NCBI RefSeq assembly: GCF_001190785.1
Contig: NZ_LGSS01000007.1
Location: 90,792 to 154,791, forward strand
From: Gottschalkia purinilytica
Lineage (GTDB): Bacteria > Bacillota > Clostridia > Tissierellales > Gottschalkiaceae
Reading direction: 5' to 3'
Length of the DNA stretch: 64,000 nt
Position numbers and translations under genes: made by a program. Of this stretch, positions 17,859 to 26,614 are shown in pieces (position 1 is the first letter of the stretch; every line of letters begins with the position of its first letter). The notes beneath the pieces were generated by a model that saw nothing but the letters and a program-made list of their open reading frames with translations, was not told the DNA's origin and did not search any database.

Positions 17859-18506
17859 TTGCCTGAAAGAATAGAGATTTCTTTTGTAATAGACAATTCA
17901 GGATCAATGAATGCGTCAAAAATTGAGGCTACAAGAAAAGCTTTGGCTGTGGTCTTGCTGTCAATAGATGATTTTAATCGATATTTGAAAAGCAATGCAG
18001 AACAATTGAATCAAAAAGTAGAAGTTTTAAGCGAAACCTGGTTTTTTGGCAGTAAGTATTATAATGTTAAAGAATTTAACGATAAAAATGTGAAGGAAAA
18101 AGAAAAAAGCGATATAATTCGCTCAATCATAAAGCTAAATGCAGCAGATGGAGCAACTGACGATGCAAGTTGCCTTAGAGAAATATCCGATGGAATTACG
18201 TCCATACAGGAAAGTGAACTCAAAAAAGGAAAACAAATAAAGATAATCTTCGAAATTACAGACGGTGCATCAAGTTTTCCAGGATCAGCAAAAGAAGCTG
18301 TGCAAGAATTATTATCTAAAAATGTCGAGATCTATGCATTTCAAATAGGAAAAAATAGTAAAACAAATGAAAAAATATTTAACTTCGTATGGAATGAAGG
18401 ATACAAACAACCACACGGAGTAATGATTGGTGAAGAAGTAGAAAAACTACCCAAAGAACTGCTAAAAGTAGTAAGAAAAAATATGCGGTCTATTTTTAAT
18501 AATTAG
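17859..18506 (+). CDS. vWA domain, C-terminal part of the split gene
   Basis: The frame continues, without shift, from the upstream 407-codon part; only the TAA at 17784 separates them. The vWA domain carries a complete MIDAS: DNSGSMN, the threonine in DGATDDAS and the aspartate in EITDGASS. A TTG at 17859 could start a 215-residue product, but no ribosome site stands before it, so independent translation looks unlikely. vWA domains bind a metal and a partner protein, and with MoxR ATPases they act as chaperone-like pairs. Treated as a functional gene only if readthrough or reinitiation occurs. Confidence 0.6.
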   Translation: MPERIEISFVIDNSGSMNASKIEATRKALAVVLLSIDDFNRYLKSNAEQLNQKVEVLSETWFFGSKYYNVKEFNDKNVKEKEKSDIIRSIIKLNAADGATDDASCLREISDGITSIQESELKKGKQIKIIFEITDGASSFPGSAKEAVQELLSKNVEIYAFQIGKNSKTNEKIFNFVWNEGYKQPHGVMIGEEVEKLPKELLKVVRKNMRSIFNN

Positions 18507-18645
18507 CTGGCATATTGAAATGATATGTAAAAACAATTTTTGGCTATGTAAATAATTTGAGAACTTTCATTTTTTAGATAATAATTGGGTAGCATCGAAG
18601 AACTTGGGGCAAGAGCGGTTGTTCATTTAAAGCGTAGTAATACAG

Positions 18646-18933
18646 ATGGATGTACATTCAGATTTAGCATTTTCACCGAATGTTGATTATTATAAATTTC
18701 TAAAGAATATTTATGGAAAATTAAGTGTAGAACTTAAGGTAGGAACAATATTTGAGGAAGGAAGTGAACTTATTGACAGCAGAAATTACTTATTAGCTGC
18801 TGTTATTAATGGTTGAATAAACAAGATAAATTATGTGTACTATCAAGATTTGAATTATTTGGATATTACTGAATATGTTGTAGAAAATATTATTCCAGGA
18901 AAAAGTTTAAATTTAATTTTTGTAATCAAATAA
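18646..18933 (+). pseudogene. Unrecognised broken frame
   Basis: A frame from ATG 18646 (MDVHSDLAFSPNVDYYKF) runs 95 codons to TAA 18931 with one TGA at 18814. The codon use looks coding. I do not recognise the product. It lies downstream of the vWA gene in the same direction, and an adjacent frame at 18605-18680 (EELGARAVVHLKRSNTDG) may be part of the same decayed locus. Confidence 0.3.
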
Positions 18934-18950
18934 AAGAAAGAGATATTTAC

Positions 18951-19169
18951 TTGGAGGTCTTATATCCTTCTGATTTTCAAAAAAATGAAATGTATGGCTA
19001 TGTAACTATTGATAAAAGCCATTTTTGTAGAATAAATTTAAAATATGAAAGTATTCAATATTGTATTTTGGTGGATGTTATATTTTATCAGTATGAGTAT
19101 AGAGGTTGTACAGAAGAATTTTTAACATTTTTAATTAGGTATTGCACAGGAGCTGAACAGTATTGGTAA
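18951..19169 (+). CDS. Hypothetical fragment
   Basis: A 72-codon frame rich in aromatic residues (QYCILVDVIFYQYEYRGCTEEF), starting at a TTG without a ribosome site. It is probably the tail of the broken gene just upstream rather than a real small gene. No family recognised. Confidence 0.25.
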   Translation: MEVLYPSDFQKNEMYGYVTIDKSHFCRINLKYESIQYCILVDVIFYQYEYRGCTEEFLTFLIRYCTGAEQYW

Positions 19170-19301
19170 GCATCGTATCTATTTAATTATCTTAAGAAGT
19201 ATAAAAGATATTTTAGAGAAGAACATTTTTAAAGAAGATGGTGGGCAAAGAAACTATATTCTTAAATAATCAAAAAGTTACAATTTAATCTTAATATTTA
19301 T

Positions 19302-19346
19302 ATAGTAAAAGGTGCTTTCTAGAAAAATTTTAAAAAACACTTTTTG
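19302..19346 (+). terminator. Terminator-like hairpin, first copy
   Basis: ATAGTAAAAGGTGCTTTCTAG leads into AAAACACTTTTTG, with an AAAAGGTG/CACTTTTT stem. It resembles the hairpin at 20970-21020 after merR, so the trmO-merR pair is bracketed by two related terminators. Confidence 0.4.
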
Positions 19347-19377
19347 TTGACTCTCACATGATGTCAGAGTATACACT
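19347..19377 (+). promoter_or_regulatory. MerR-type promoter of trmO
   Basis: TTGACT (19347-19352) and TACACT (19372-19377) are 19 bases apart, the long spacing typical of MerR-activated promoters. Between them lies a dyad ACTCTCACATGATGTCAGAGT (19350-19370 with one mismatch), like the GACTCT/AGAGT boxes of TipA/BmrR-class operators. The downstream MerR gene is the natural binder. Confidence 0.6.
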
Positions 19378-19416
19378 GAGTTTATATAAAATAAAAATCA
19401 TGTGGAGGAATTAAAT

Positions 19417-19896
19417 ATGAAAAATTTTCAAGTAAGTCCTATTGGAAAAATCAATATCAATGAAGATGGAATGTTTATTGAAATTAAATCCAATTATATT
19501 CCAGCTCTACAAGCATTAGATGGATTTAGTCATATTAACATCATTTGGTGGTTTAGCAACTTTGATAATAAAGAAGCAAGGAATACTCTTGAAATACCAC
19601 AACCATATAAAAAGGCTCCAGATATAATGGGGATATTTGCTACAAGGTCACCTGTTCGTCCAAATCCTATTGCTTTGACTGCAGTACAAGTTATTAACAT
19701 TGACTATGAAAAAGGTATTATTCAAATTTCTTATATTGACGCTAATGATGGCACACCTATACTTGACATAAAGCCATATACTCCAAGCCTTGACAGAGTT
19801 GAAACTCCTAGAGTGCCACAATGGTGCAGCCACTGGCCGAAAAGTTTAGAGAAATCTGGAAGTTTTAATTGGGAAAAGGAATTTAATTTTGTATGA
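19417..19896 (+). CDS. trmO: tRNA (adenine37-N6)-methyltransferase TrmO/TsaA-like
   Basis: A 159-residue protein of the TsaA/TrmO (UPF0066) family, which N6-methylates t6A37 in threonine tRNAs with SAM. Seen: the N-terminal PIGKI, LDGFSHINIIWWF, and IFATRSPVRPNPIALTAV, the SAM-binding signature, then ANDGTPILDIKPYTP. The length fits short bacterial forms. The ATG at 19417 follows TGGAGG; the GTG at 19402 lies within that site. Unusually, it sits behind a MerR-type promoter with the regulator gene downstream, which suggests a substrate or role beyond housekeeping tRNA modification. Confidence 0.88.
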   Translation: MKNFQVSPIGKININEDGMFIEIKSNYIPALQALDGFSHINIIWWFSNFDNKEARNTLEIPQPYKKAPDIMGIFATRSPVRPNPIALTAVQVINIDYEKGIIQISYIDANDGTPILDIKPYTPSLDRVETPRVPQWCSHWPKSLEKSGSFNWEKEFNFV

Positions 19897-19935
19897 AGAT
19901 CGATAGAATAATTTTAATTGTAAACTATCAATCTT
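19896..19935 (+). terminator. Terminator of trmO
   Basis: AAGATCGATAG pairs with CTATCAATCTT (one G-T pair), followed by CTTTT. Confidence 0.6.
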
Positions 19936-20157
19936 CTTTTATTGTTATAGTAGAGTGTAAAATTTGGAAATTAAAGAAGGAAACAATGAAAGGTTATGAA
20001 TATGAGAATTACATTATTTATGGTGCTCATATTAAGAATTTATTTATGATGTTGCTTAAGAATGCCGGGATGAATATTGCATCTTGACTAGTTGGATAAA
20101 GCATATTGAAGTTTAGTTGAACAAGCACTATAATATCTCCATATAGAGGTGATAGTA

Positions 20158-20973
20158 ATGTTCAAGATAGGTGAGTTTTCAAAATTAACACAAGTATCAG
20201 TGAGAATGCTAAGATATTATGATGAAACCGGTCTATTAAAACCTGCAAAAATAGATAAATTCTCTGGCTATAGGCTATACTCTACAGAGCAAATTCCTAT
20301 TCTCAATAAAATTATTTTTCTGCGGGATATAGGATTTAATGTGTCAGAAATTGCAATTGCTCTTAACTATTGGGATAATACTTTTATTACAAATCAACTT
20401 GAAAATAAACGTCTAGAAATCGAGAACATTATTCAGATAGAACAGGATAAATTGAGTAAGATAGAATTAGCAATAAAAGATATTCAAGAAGAAAAAATGT
20501 CAATTCACTACAATGTTACTATTAAAAGTATACCTAGTTATCAAGTTCTTTCTTTGAGAAAAGTAATTCCTAATTATTATGCGGAAGGTGAGCTTTGGAA
20601 AGAAATGTGTGCATTTGCAAATGAAAATAATATTTTCATATCTAGTAATACTTTTTCTATTTATCATGATACAGAATATAAAGAAAGAGATGTTGATGTT
20701 GAACTATGTGCACTTGTAGACAAAATAGGTGAAAATATGAATGGATTTGTATATCGCAATACAGAACCTATACAAATAATGGCTTGCACAATGGTATATG
20801 GAGAGTTTAAGAATATTGCCAGTGCTTTTATATCCTTTGCCAATTGGTTACAGGAACATAATCAATATAAAATGACTGGCAAAAGTAGACAAATAGTTCA
20901 TCGTGGACCATGGAATGAGAAAAATCTTGATAAATATTTAACTGAAATTCAAATTCCACTGGAAAAAATATAG
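20158..20973 (+). CDS. MerR family regulator with GyrI-like ligand domain
   Basis: A 271-residue regulator. The N-terminal MerR helix-turn-helix reads FKIGEFSKLTQVSVRMLRYYDETGLLKP, followed by a coiled coil (about 80-120) and a GyrI/BmrR-like effector domain that usually binds hydrophobic cations or drugs. The ATG at 20158 follows GAGGTG by 8 bases; the GTG at 20149 overlaps that site. The promoter upstream of trmO has the MerR-type spacing and is the likely target. Drug sensing is inferred from the family. Confidence 0.85.
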   Translation: MFKIGEFSKLTQVSVRMLRYYDETGLLKPAKIDKFSGYRLYSTEQIPILNKIIFLRDIGFNVSEIAIALNYWDNTFITNQLENKRLEIENIIQIEQDKLSKIELAIKDIQEEKMSIHYNVTIKSIPSYQVLSLRKVIPNYYAEGELWKEMCAFANENNIFISSNTFSIYHDTEYKERDVDVELCALVDKIGENMNGFVYRNTEPIQIMACTMVYGEFKNIASAFISFANWLQEHNQYKMTGKSRQIVHRGPWNEKNLDKYLTEIQIPLEKI

Positions 20974-21020
20974 TAAAAAAACGTCTTCTAGAAAAGTTTT
21001 TGCAAAACGTTTTTTACTAT
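20970..21020 (+). terminator. Terminator of merR, second copy of the hairpin
   Basis: TAGTAAAAAAACGT pairs with ACGTTTTTTACTA. The loop contains CTTCTAGAAAA, shared with the hairpin at 19302. Confidence 0.7.
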
Positions 21021-21200
21021 ATTTTCTAATATACTGTCAAAGATTATATTGAATTTACAGTAAAACAAAACTCATTTAGAAAAATACATTTATGAAAAAT
21101 TAATTATTGTAAATGTGAATCAAAATACCAGAAATTATATTTTCAAGTATCTTAACTATATAAATTGTAGTAGTTTTAAAATTGCTCTTTAGAGTATTTC

Positions 21201-22148
21201 TTATTTTTGAGTTCTCACATTTTTAAGATATACTTCTAGAGTATCCCAATTTGGTGTTGAAATATTTGCTTGTTGTTTTAAGTCATCAAATGCATCATGC
21301 AATGCTAGCATTTCATCAACTGCTGACGTGGCATGATCACTTATTGAAAGTTTACCAATAGGAGTTGCTGTTGCAATCTTTAATAATATATAGAACATAA
21401 ATCGTTTTTTACGGATAAATTCTTCTTCATTTGCAGGTACAATACTGTAGCCTAGAGTTTCTAAAACTTTATATCCTTCATCAATTGCATCAATAATTTG
21501 ATTTAGAAGTTTTTTGTCTTTAGAAGCCTTGCGTAAATTACCATTACAGGCATAAGTAGCGTAGCATAGAGGCATAATAAGAGCAATGTGACTTTTAAGC
21601 CAGGAGTCCATATTATCAAAATATGTTAGTTTATATTTTGTATTTGCAAAAGCATTATCTATCAAGGAGCGCCATGACAAATTATTATTCAGTCCACCCA
21701 GCTCCATATGTCCACCTGCACGTACACAAACAACACGACCATTTTCTCTACGTCCTCCAGTGCTTTGAAAGCCGAATGCCACTTGCTTTTCAACAGAACT
21801 GTTTTTTAATACATAATCTTGCATCGTATAAGCATCTGCATTATTACCAACAAAGATAATATGACGACTTCGATTTTCTGCTAAAATAGGTAATATAGCT
21901 TTTAAATGTGTATATTGCATTACAACAAAAATAAGATCATATACATCCTCAGGTGTTAATTCATCAATAACATTAACTTTATCAATAGTGGTTTTGCGCT
22001 GAATATAGTGGCGAATGATAAGGCTATTTTCCTTAAGTTCTTTTAAACGCTGTCCTCTGGCAAGAACTGTGACATTATTACCAGCACGCACTAATACGTG
22101 GGCTAGATAACTTCCTACAACACCTGCACCATAAACTAATATTTTCAC
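21201..22148 (-). CDS. Ketopantoate reductase-family protein (PanE/ApbA-like)
   Basis: A 315-residue NAD(P)H-dependent oxidoreductase of the 2-dehydropantoate 2-reductase family. The N-terminal Rossmann motif is VYGAGVVGSYLAHVLVRAG, followed by VLARGQR; the region FVGNNADAY occupies the usual family N-x-G-N position. The C-terminal helical domain is present, so the protein is full length. The start is GTG at 22148 behind GGGAGG. With no pantothenate genes near, it may act on another 2-oxo acid. Stand-alone gene. Confidence 0.75.
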   Translation of the reverse strand: MKILVYGAGVVGSYLAHVLVRAGNNVTVLARGQRLKELKENSLIIRHYIQRKTTIDKVNVIDELTPEDVYDLIFVVMQYTHLKAILPILAENRSRHIIFVGNNADAYTMQDYVLKNSSVEKQVAFGFQSTGGRRENGRVVCVRAGGHMELGGLNNNLSWRSLIDNAFANTKYKLTYFDNMDSWLKSHIALIMPLCYATYACNGNLRKASKDKKLLNQIIDAIDEGYKVLETLGYSIVPANEEEFIRKKRFMFYILLKIATATPIGKLSISDHATSAVDEMLALHDAFDDLKQQANISTPNWDTLEVYLKNVRTQK

Positions 22149-22274
22149 TTGGTTGACCTCCCTTTACTATATTTTTTCAAATTAGTATAATTTATATAAA
22201 AATTGCAATATAGTTGTTAAATAATAACTATATTGCTAATTAATTTTTGATTAATCATTATATTATAAATTTCC

Positions 22275-22360
22275 TTAAAAGTCGAATATTTCATAAACTC
22301 TTGGAGAGGGATATAGTTGCTTCAATTTCAAATATTCCTTTGCAGGTTCTTGTGAATGGA
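22275..22360 (-). pseudogene. C-terminal remnant of an unknown gene
   Basis: On the minus strand the frame ending at 22275 reads SFHSQEPAKEYLKLKQLYPS followed by PRVYEIFDF and a stop. The composition is that of a real protein tail, but upstream the frame dissolves in a poly-T run. I do not recognise the family. Confidence 0.3.
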
Positions 22361-22626
22361 AGCTAAAAAAAAATTATGAAATATTTCTATGATATTCAAT
22401 GTTAAATGTTTAGAAAATAATATAAAAAGGATTCCTCAACAAAATAAGTATGTATAAAGAAGATAATATTTATATAAGAAAATTTTTAAAATTTATCTTG
22501 AAGAGAACCTTATGAGGTGTGGGAAGAAGAAAATGGTGTTGATTGAGAGATAAATATCTTGATAAAATAGAGTACGTACCTTTTACTTAATGATTATTAT
22601 TTTTCAAAGGTGAAGGAGGTATAAAA

Positions 22627-22722
22627 ATGGACTTATTTTTTAAAGAGTTAGAAAAAGATGCAAAGAAGTCAACTGCAATATCAATTGACTTCTTTTTGCA
22701 TATGTACTTTACCCTGTCTTAA
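22627..22722 (+). other. Short ORF with a strong ribosome site and an internal hairpin
   Basis: GAAGGAGGT stands 8 bases before ATG 22627, which opens a 31-codon frame (MDLFFKELEKDAKKSTAIS...). Inside it TGCAAAGAAGTCAA pairs with TTGACTTCTTTTTGCA (22659-22700), a terminator-like stem. It may be a truncated gene start or a leader peptide. The rest of the gap 22149-22874 shows nothing else. Confidence 0.3.
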
Positions 22723-22874
22723 ATGTCTGTACAATATTCAGCACTTATTAATAGGTTAAAGCACATAATGAAAAACTTAACCTGCAAAGACAGCAGACTT
22801 TATTTGTAATTTTTCTTTTTTAGTACACAGTCTTTTCATTTAACCACTCAATCTATAAAAAGTCATTAAAGGTT

Positions 22875-24320
22875 TTAACTGCTAACTTTCATTGTTATAA
22901 TTGATTGATAAAATTCCTGGGCATATTCATTCATCAGACGCATTGTATTTCTCATATCACTCTCTTTGGCATCCGGATGAATTGCACAAATACGTAAAAC
23001 TTTTTTACCATTCAGTTCTGTGGTAAAGACACCTGCGTAACCATTATTAATAATTGCTTTAGAAATGTTTTTATTAAGCTCATCTATTTGCTCTTCTGTT
23101 ATTCCAGATGGAGCAAAGCGGAAGTTAATAATGGCAAGTTGTGCATGGGAAATAATCTCCCAATCTTTTTTCTTTTTCAATTCATCTTCTGCCCATTCAG
23201 CAAGTTGGAATCCATGTTCTATTGCTTCAGCAATGGCGTATGATCCCATTACTTGAAGAGTAAACCACAATTTTAGACCACGGGCTGGTCGTGTAAGTTC
23301 TATTCCCATATCTCCATAGTTTACTTGGTTTTCTTCTGCTTCCAGATCCTTAAGATATTCTGGATGGGTATTAAAGCTATTGAACAGATTTAATCTATCC
23401 TTTACTAGAACCATACCGCAACCATAGGTTTGAAATAGCCATTTGTGAGCGTCCCAACTGATGCTGTCTGCGTTTTCGATTCCTTTAAGTAGGTGCTTAT
23501 ATTTTTTTGTCAATAACACAGAAGCTCCATATGCACCATCTACATGCATCCACATGCCATAGTTATGGCATAAAGAGCTGATTTCCTCAAGTGGATCAAT
23601 GCTTCCAGTATTGGTAGTTCCGGCACTTGCAATCACAACGAATGGAATAAGTCCATCTAATATATCCCTTTCAATGGTAGCTTTTAATTGCTCTATATCC
23701 ATTCGGAACCAAGGATCAGTAGGTATTTTCCTAATCCTAGAGTTTGGAATTCCGATAATACGCAACCCTTTTGCAACAGAACTGTGAGTTTGGTCTGAAA
23801 CGTAGGCAACACCTAAGTGTTGTTTTTCCTCTTTTAAGATTGTATCACGGGCAGCGGTAAGTGCTGTCATATTTGCCATAGAACCACCAGAAACAAATAG
23901 CCCTCCAGACTTCTTTGTATATCCAGCTTGAGCACAAAGCCAGTCAATCAACTCCTGTTCGATACAGCTTGCAGCAGGACTTGTTGCCCAGCTTCCAGCA
24001 TGAATGTTGTAAGCAGCTGTCATAACATCACCAAGCCAGGATATCATAGAGGCAGGTCCTGGAACGAACCCAAAAAATCTAGGGTGATTTACACTTGCCC
24101 TGTATTTATAAACCTCTTCAATCATTTCGTTTACTACAGTATTTATAGGACATCCTTTAGCAGGTATACCAATTTTTTTAAGATTTGCAATTTGATTCTC
24201 ATCGGCTTCCTGCATAATTTTATGAGCGGCTAATTCCCGCTTGTCAGCACAAAATACTTGAATAAAATCCTCAACTGCACGTTGTACTTGATTATTTAAT
24301 GTCATTTCCTGTTTATTCAT
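22875..24320 (-). CDS. PLP-dependent group II amino-acid decarboxylase
   Basis: A 481-residue decarboxylase of the aromatic-L-amino-acid/glutamate decarboxylase fold. [21 protein letters not shown] and [20 protein letters not shown] are typical of the aromatic amino acid branch; the PLP lysine is in [15 protein letters not shown]. It should turn an aromatic amino acid into its amine and CO2; the exact substrate (tyrosine, phenylalanine, tryptophan) cannot be told. Start ATG 24320 follows AAGGTGA. It is transcribed away from a LysR gene, which probably regulates it. No amine antiporter lies adjacent. Confidence 0.85.
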   Translation of the reverse strand: MNKQEMTLNNQVQRAVEDFIQVFCADKRELAAHKIMQEADENQIANLKKIGIPAKGCPINTVVNEMIEEVYKYRASVNHPRFFGFVPGPASMISWLGDVMTAAYNIHAGSWATSPAASCIEQELIDWLCAQAGYTKKSGGLFVSGGSMANMTALTAARDTILKEEKQHLGVAYVSDQTHSSVAKGLRIIGIPNSRIRKIPTDPWFRMDIEQLKATIERDILDGLIPFVVIASAGTTNTGSIDPLEEISSLCHNYGMWMHVDGAYGASVLLTKKYKHLLKGIENADSISWDAHKWLFQTYGCGMVLVKDRLNLFNSFNTHPEYLKDLEAEENQVNYGDMGIELTRPARGLKLWFTLQVMGSYAIAEAIEHGFQLAEWAEDELKKKKDWEIISHAQLAIINFRFAPSGITEEQIDELNKNISKAIINNGYAGVFTTELNGKKVLRICAIHPDAKESDMRNTMRLMNEYAQEFYQSIITMKVSS

Positions 24321-24340
24321 TTTACCGTCACCTTATATAT

Positions 24341-24399
24341 CTAGTATATTGGAAATATCTAGTTAAAAACTTGACATTTCTCATTACCAATAGTACCAT
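24341..24399 (+). promoter_or_regulatory. Divergent control region: LysR dyad and lysR promoter
   Basis: A near-dyad CTAGTATATTGGAAATATCTAG (24341-24362, arms CTAGTATAT and ATATCTAG) has the look of a LysR T-N11-A site. Just downstream TTGACA (24371-24376), 17 bases and TACCAT (24394-24399) form a promoter for the lysR gene. Confidence 0.5.
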
Positions 24400-24466
24400 G
24401 TAGCCATGTATTTGTAAAATTCATAGATTTCATAATATATATTAAAAAAATTAATAGGTGATAAAA

Positions 24467-25357
24467 ATGGAGTTTAGAAATATTGCAACCTTTTTAAGGG
24501 TAGCGGCAACAAAAAATTTTTCAAAGGCAGCGGAGCAACTGGGCTATTCTCAATCTACTGTCACAGTTCAGATACAGCAATTAGAAAAAGAGCTTGGCAC
24601 ACAACTCTTTGAAAGAGTGGGTAAACATGTAAACTTAACAAATCAAGGAGAGGCTTTTATTTTTCATGCCAATGAAATCATGAGAGTCACTAATGCAGCT
24701 ATGACATTTGCAGTTAATGCTGAAGTTCCTAGAGGATCTCTTCGTATAGGAGGGGTAGAATCACTTTGTACAGCTATACTTCCAGAACTATTGCTTAAAT
24801 TTCATCATGTTTGTCCACAGGTAGAGACAGTTATAAAAACTGCTACCACAGAAGAGCTTATAGACATGATTAAATGCAATGACATTGACCTACTTTTTAC
24901 ATTGGATCAAAAGATATACGGTTCAGAATGGGTGAGGACAGTGCAACAGAAGGAAGACATTGTTTTTGTGACCTCTAGTGGCCATTCATTTATAGATGGG
25001 GAAAAGATTGACTTACAAGATATTATCAAAGAGCCATTTATATTGACGGAAAAAGGTGGAAGTTATCGCTACGAATTAGAAAGAATGCTCGCTGCAAAGG
25101 AAATGGAGATTAAGCCTGTGTTAGAGATTGGCAACACCGAAACCATCATTCATCTGCTAGAAGAAGGTGTAGGAGTTTCATTTCTTCCTTTGTTTTCCGT
25201 AAAAAAGGCAATCAAGCAGGGGACTTTATCTCGTATTCAAACGGATATTACAACTATTCAGATGTGCAGTCAGCTCCTCTATCATAAGAGCAAATGGGTG
25301 ACTCCACAAATGCAAGCATTTATTAAAATAGTTCAAGATTTTTATAAAAGAGAATAA
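24467..25357 (+). CDS. LysR family regulator
   Basis: A 296-residue LysR protein. The winged helix reads FLRVAATKNFSKAAEQLGYSQSTVTVQIQQLEKELGTQLFERVGK, followed by a periplasmic-binding-like effector domain of normal length. The ATG at 24467 is favoured over the GTG at 24458, which lies in the TAGGTGAT site. It is divergent from the PLP decarboxylase, the usual LysR target arrangement. Ends at a good terminator (25367-25395). Confidence 0.85.
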   Translation: MEFRNIATFLRVAATKNFSKAAEQLGYSQSTVTVQIQQLEKELGTQLFERVGKHVNLTNQGEAFIFHANEIMRVTNAAMTFAVNAEVPRGSLRIGGVESLCTAILPELLLKFHHVCPQVETVIKTATTEELIDMIKCNDIDLLFTLDQKIYGSEWVRTVQQKEDIVFVTSSGHSFIDGEKIDLQDIIKEPFILTEKGGSYRYELERMLAAKEMEIKPVLEIGNTETIIHLLEEGVGVSFLPLFSVKKAIKQGTLSRIQTDITTIQMCSQLLYHKSKWVTPQMQAFIKIVQDFYKRE

Positions 25358-25366
25358 AATAATAGG

Positions 25367-25395
25367 GCTGTGATACTAAATAATTAGTACACAGC
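25367..25395 (+). terminator. Terminator of lysR
   Basis: GCTGTGATACTAA and TTAGTACACAGC pair with one bulge, then a T-run. The rest of the gap to 25643 holds nothing recognisable. Confidence 0.7.
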
Positions 25396-25643
25396 TTTTT
25401 TATATGAAAAATATTGAAAAAATTTTTGCAGCATAAATTTAGATATAAATCAAATCAAAAATTTTGAGATTTGGAACTAAAAAATGTTGAACCTAGCGTT
25501 TATTGCACTTATATTTAATGTCTAACCTAACTTTATGATTAAAATACTTATCCTTATAGTTAGAATGATTATTCATAAAATCTCTAAGTAAAATTAGATT
25601 TTCTCAATTTTTATCTCCATGTTCAATAATATGAAGTTTATAC

Positions 25644-26348
25644 TTAATAGTAAATTTGTTTACTGCCATTGATAATATCATTAATAGAAGTAGTTAGCCA
25701 TTCTACAGCTTTATCAGTGTCCCTTTGTTCAATGTAATCACACAAAACAGCTGTGTTTTTGTGTAAAGACTCTAAACCATATAATCTACAGAAACGTTCC
25801 CACAAAGATAGAATAGGAACTTTAAATGAGAAGAAAATTAGAGGCATCAGTGTATTTCCAGAAAGGAAGGCAAGCTCATGCTGAAAATGAAAAGCCAGCT
25901 CAGAAGCCACTTCTGGAGAGTCTGTCTCTTCCATTTGTTTTACATATCCCTTTAATATGGCAATTTCATCATCTGTAATCTTGGGAATACATAACTTTAC
26001 TGCAAGACAGTCAAATGCAATTCTAAGCTCTAAGATAGAACGTATTTCTGCCTCTTTCAATATCCCACCATTATAATTCATAATGGAAATTAGGGTTTCC
26101 ATAGTTCCATTTCTACGATAATCAGCTACAAAGGTACCTACTCTTGGCTTAACCAATAAAAATCCTTTTCTCGCCAATTCGGAAATACCAGCATTAACTA
26201 CAGCTCTGCTAACTTGCATGGATTCAGCGAGTTCTCTTTCTGAAGGAAGTTTTTTCCCGATGGGCAGTTTGCCAGATAGAATCATGATCTCCAGTTCTTT
26301 AATAAACAATTCTTTTAACGATGGTGAACTCAATTTTTTAAACTCCAT
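25644..26348 (-). CDS. GntR regulator of the FadR (FCD) subfamily
   Basis: A 234-residue regulator. N-terminal winged helix: SGKLPIGKKLPSERELAESMQVSRAVVNAGISELARKGFLLVKPRVGTFV; C-terminal all-helical FCD domain with ILELRIAFDCLAVKL and conserved histidines in FHFQHELAFLSGN that in this family bind a metal and an organic acid. Start ATG 26348 follows AAGGAG. It is divergent from the DUF5692-hypB-flavoprotein-hypA operon; FadR-like dyads in the gap (26375-26391 and 26526-26538) make it the probable regulator of both sides. The effector is unknown. Confidence 0.88.
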   Translation of the reverse strand: MEFKKLSSPSLKELFIKELEIMILSGKLPIGKKLPSERELAESMQVSRAVVNAGISELARKGFLLVKPRVGTFVADYRRNGTMETLISIMNYNGGILKEAEIRSILELRIAFDCLAVKLCIPKITDDEIAILKGYVKQMEETDSPEVASELAFHFQHELAFLSGNTLMPLIFFSFKVPILSLWERFCRLYGLESLHKNTAVLCDYIEQRDTDKAVEWLTTSINDIINGSKQIYY

Positions 26349-26374
26349 ATGGTCTTGTCACTCCTTTAAACTGG

Positions 26375-26391
26375 TTGTGGTATGTACACAA
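26375..26391. promoter_or_regulatory. Dyad in front of the FadR-type gene
   Basis: TTGTG and CACAA flank GTATGTA; outside them TGG (26372-26374) and CCA (26393-26395) extend the symmetry. It contains TGGTATG, shared with the second site. Confidence 0.45.
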
Positions 26392-26525
26392 GCCAATAAT
26401 AATTATAATGTAATATTACTAAAAAAACAAGAAAAAAATAGAAATAAATCAATTAAAATACATGGAAAAATATTGAATATATATCGTATTTATGTTAATA
26501 TTTTCCTGAAGCTATATCTGTCATA

Positions 26526-26538
26526 CTGGTATGACCAG
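26526..26538. promoter_or_regulatory. FadR-type operator
   Basis: CTGGTATGACCAG is a perfect dyad around a three-base centre and fits the TGGT-N3-ACCA consensus known for FadR-subfamily regulators. It lies 77 bases before the DUF5692 start. Confidence 0.6.
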
Positions 26539-26563
26539 AGAAATATATATTATAAAATGGACA

Positions 26564-26587
26564 GTTCACTATCCTAGGATAGTGAAC
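26564..26587. promoter_or_regulatory. 24-base perfect palindrome before DUF5692
   Basis: Arms GTTCACTATCCT and its exact complement, without loop and without T-run. It lies 28 bases before the start codon, in the leader, so it could be an operator or a small RNA hairpin. Confidence 0.5.
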
Positions 26588-26614
26588 CTAGAGTAAATAA
26601 GGAGGGGATTTGAA

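Noticed and set aside
19893..20087. A 64-codon frame starting in the trmO stop codon
   Set aside because: It begins inside the trmO terminator hairpin, has no ribosome site and shows no coding character.
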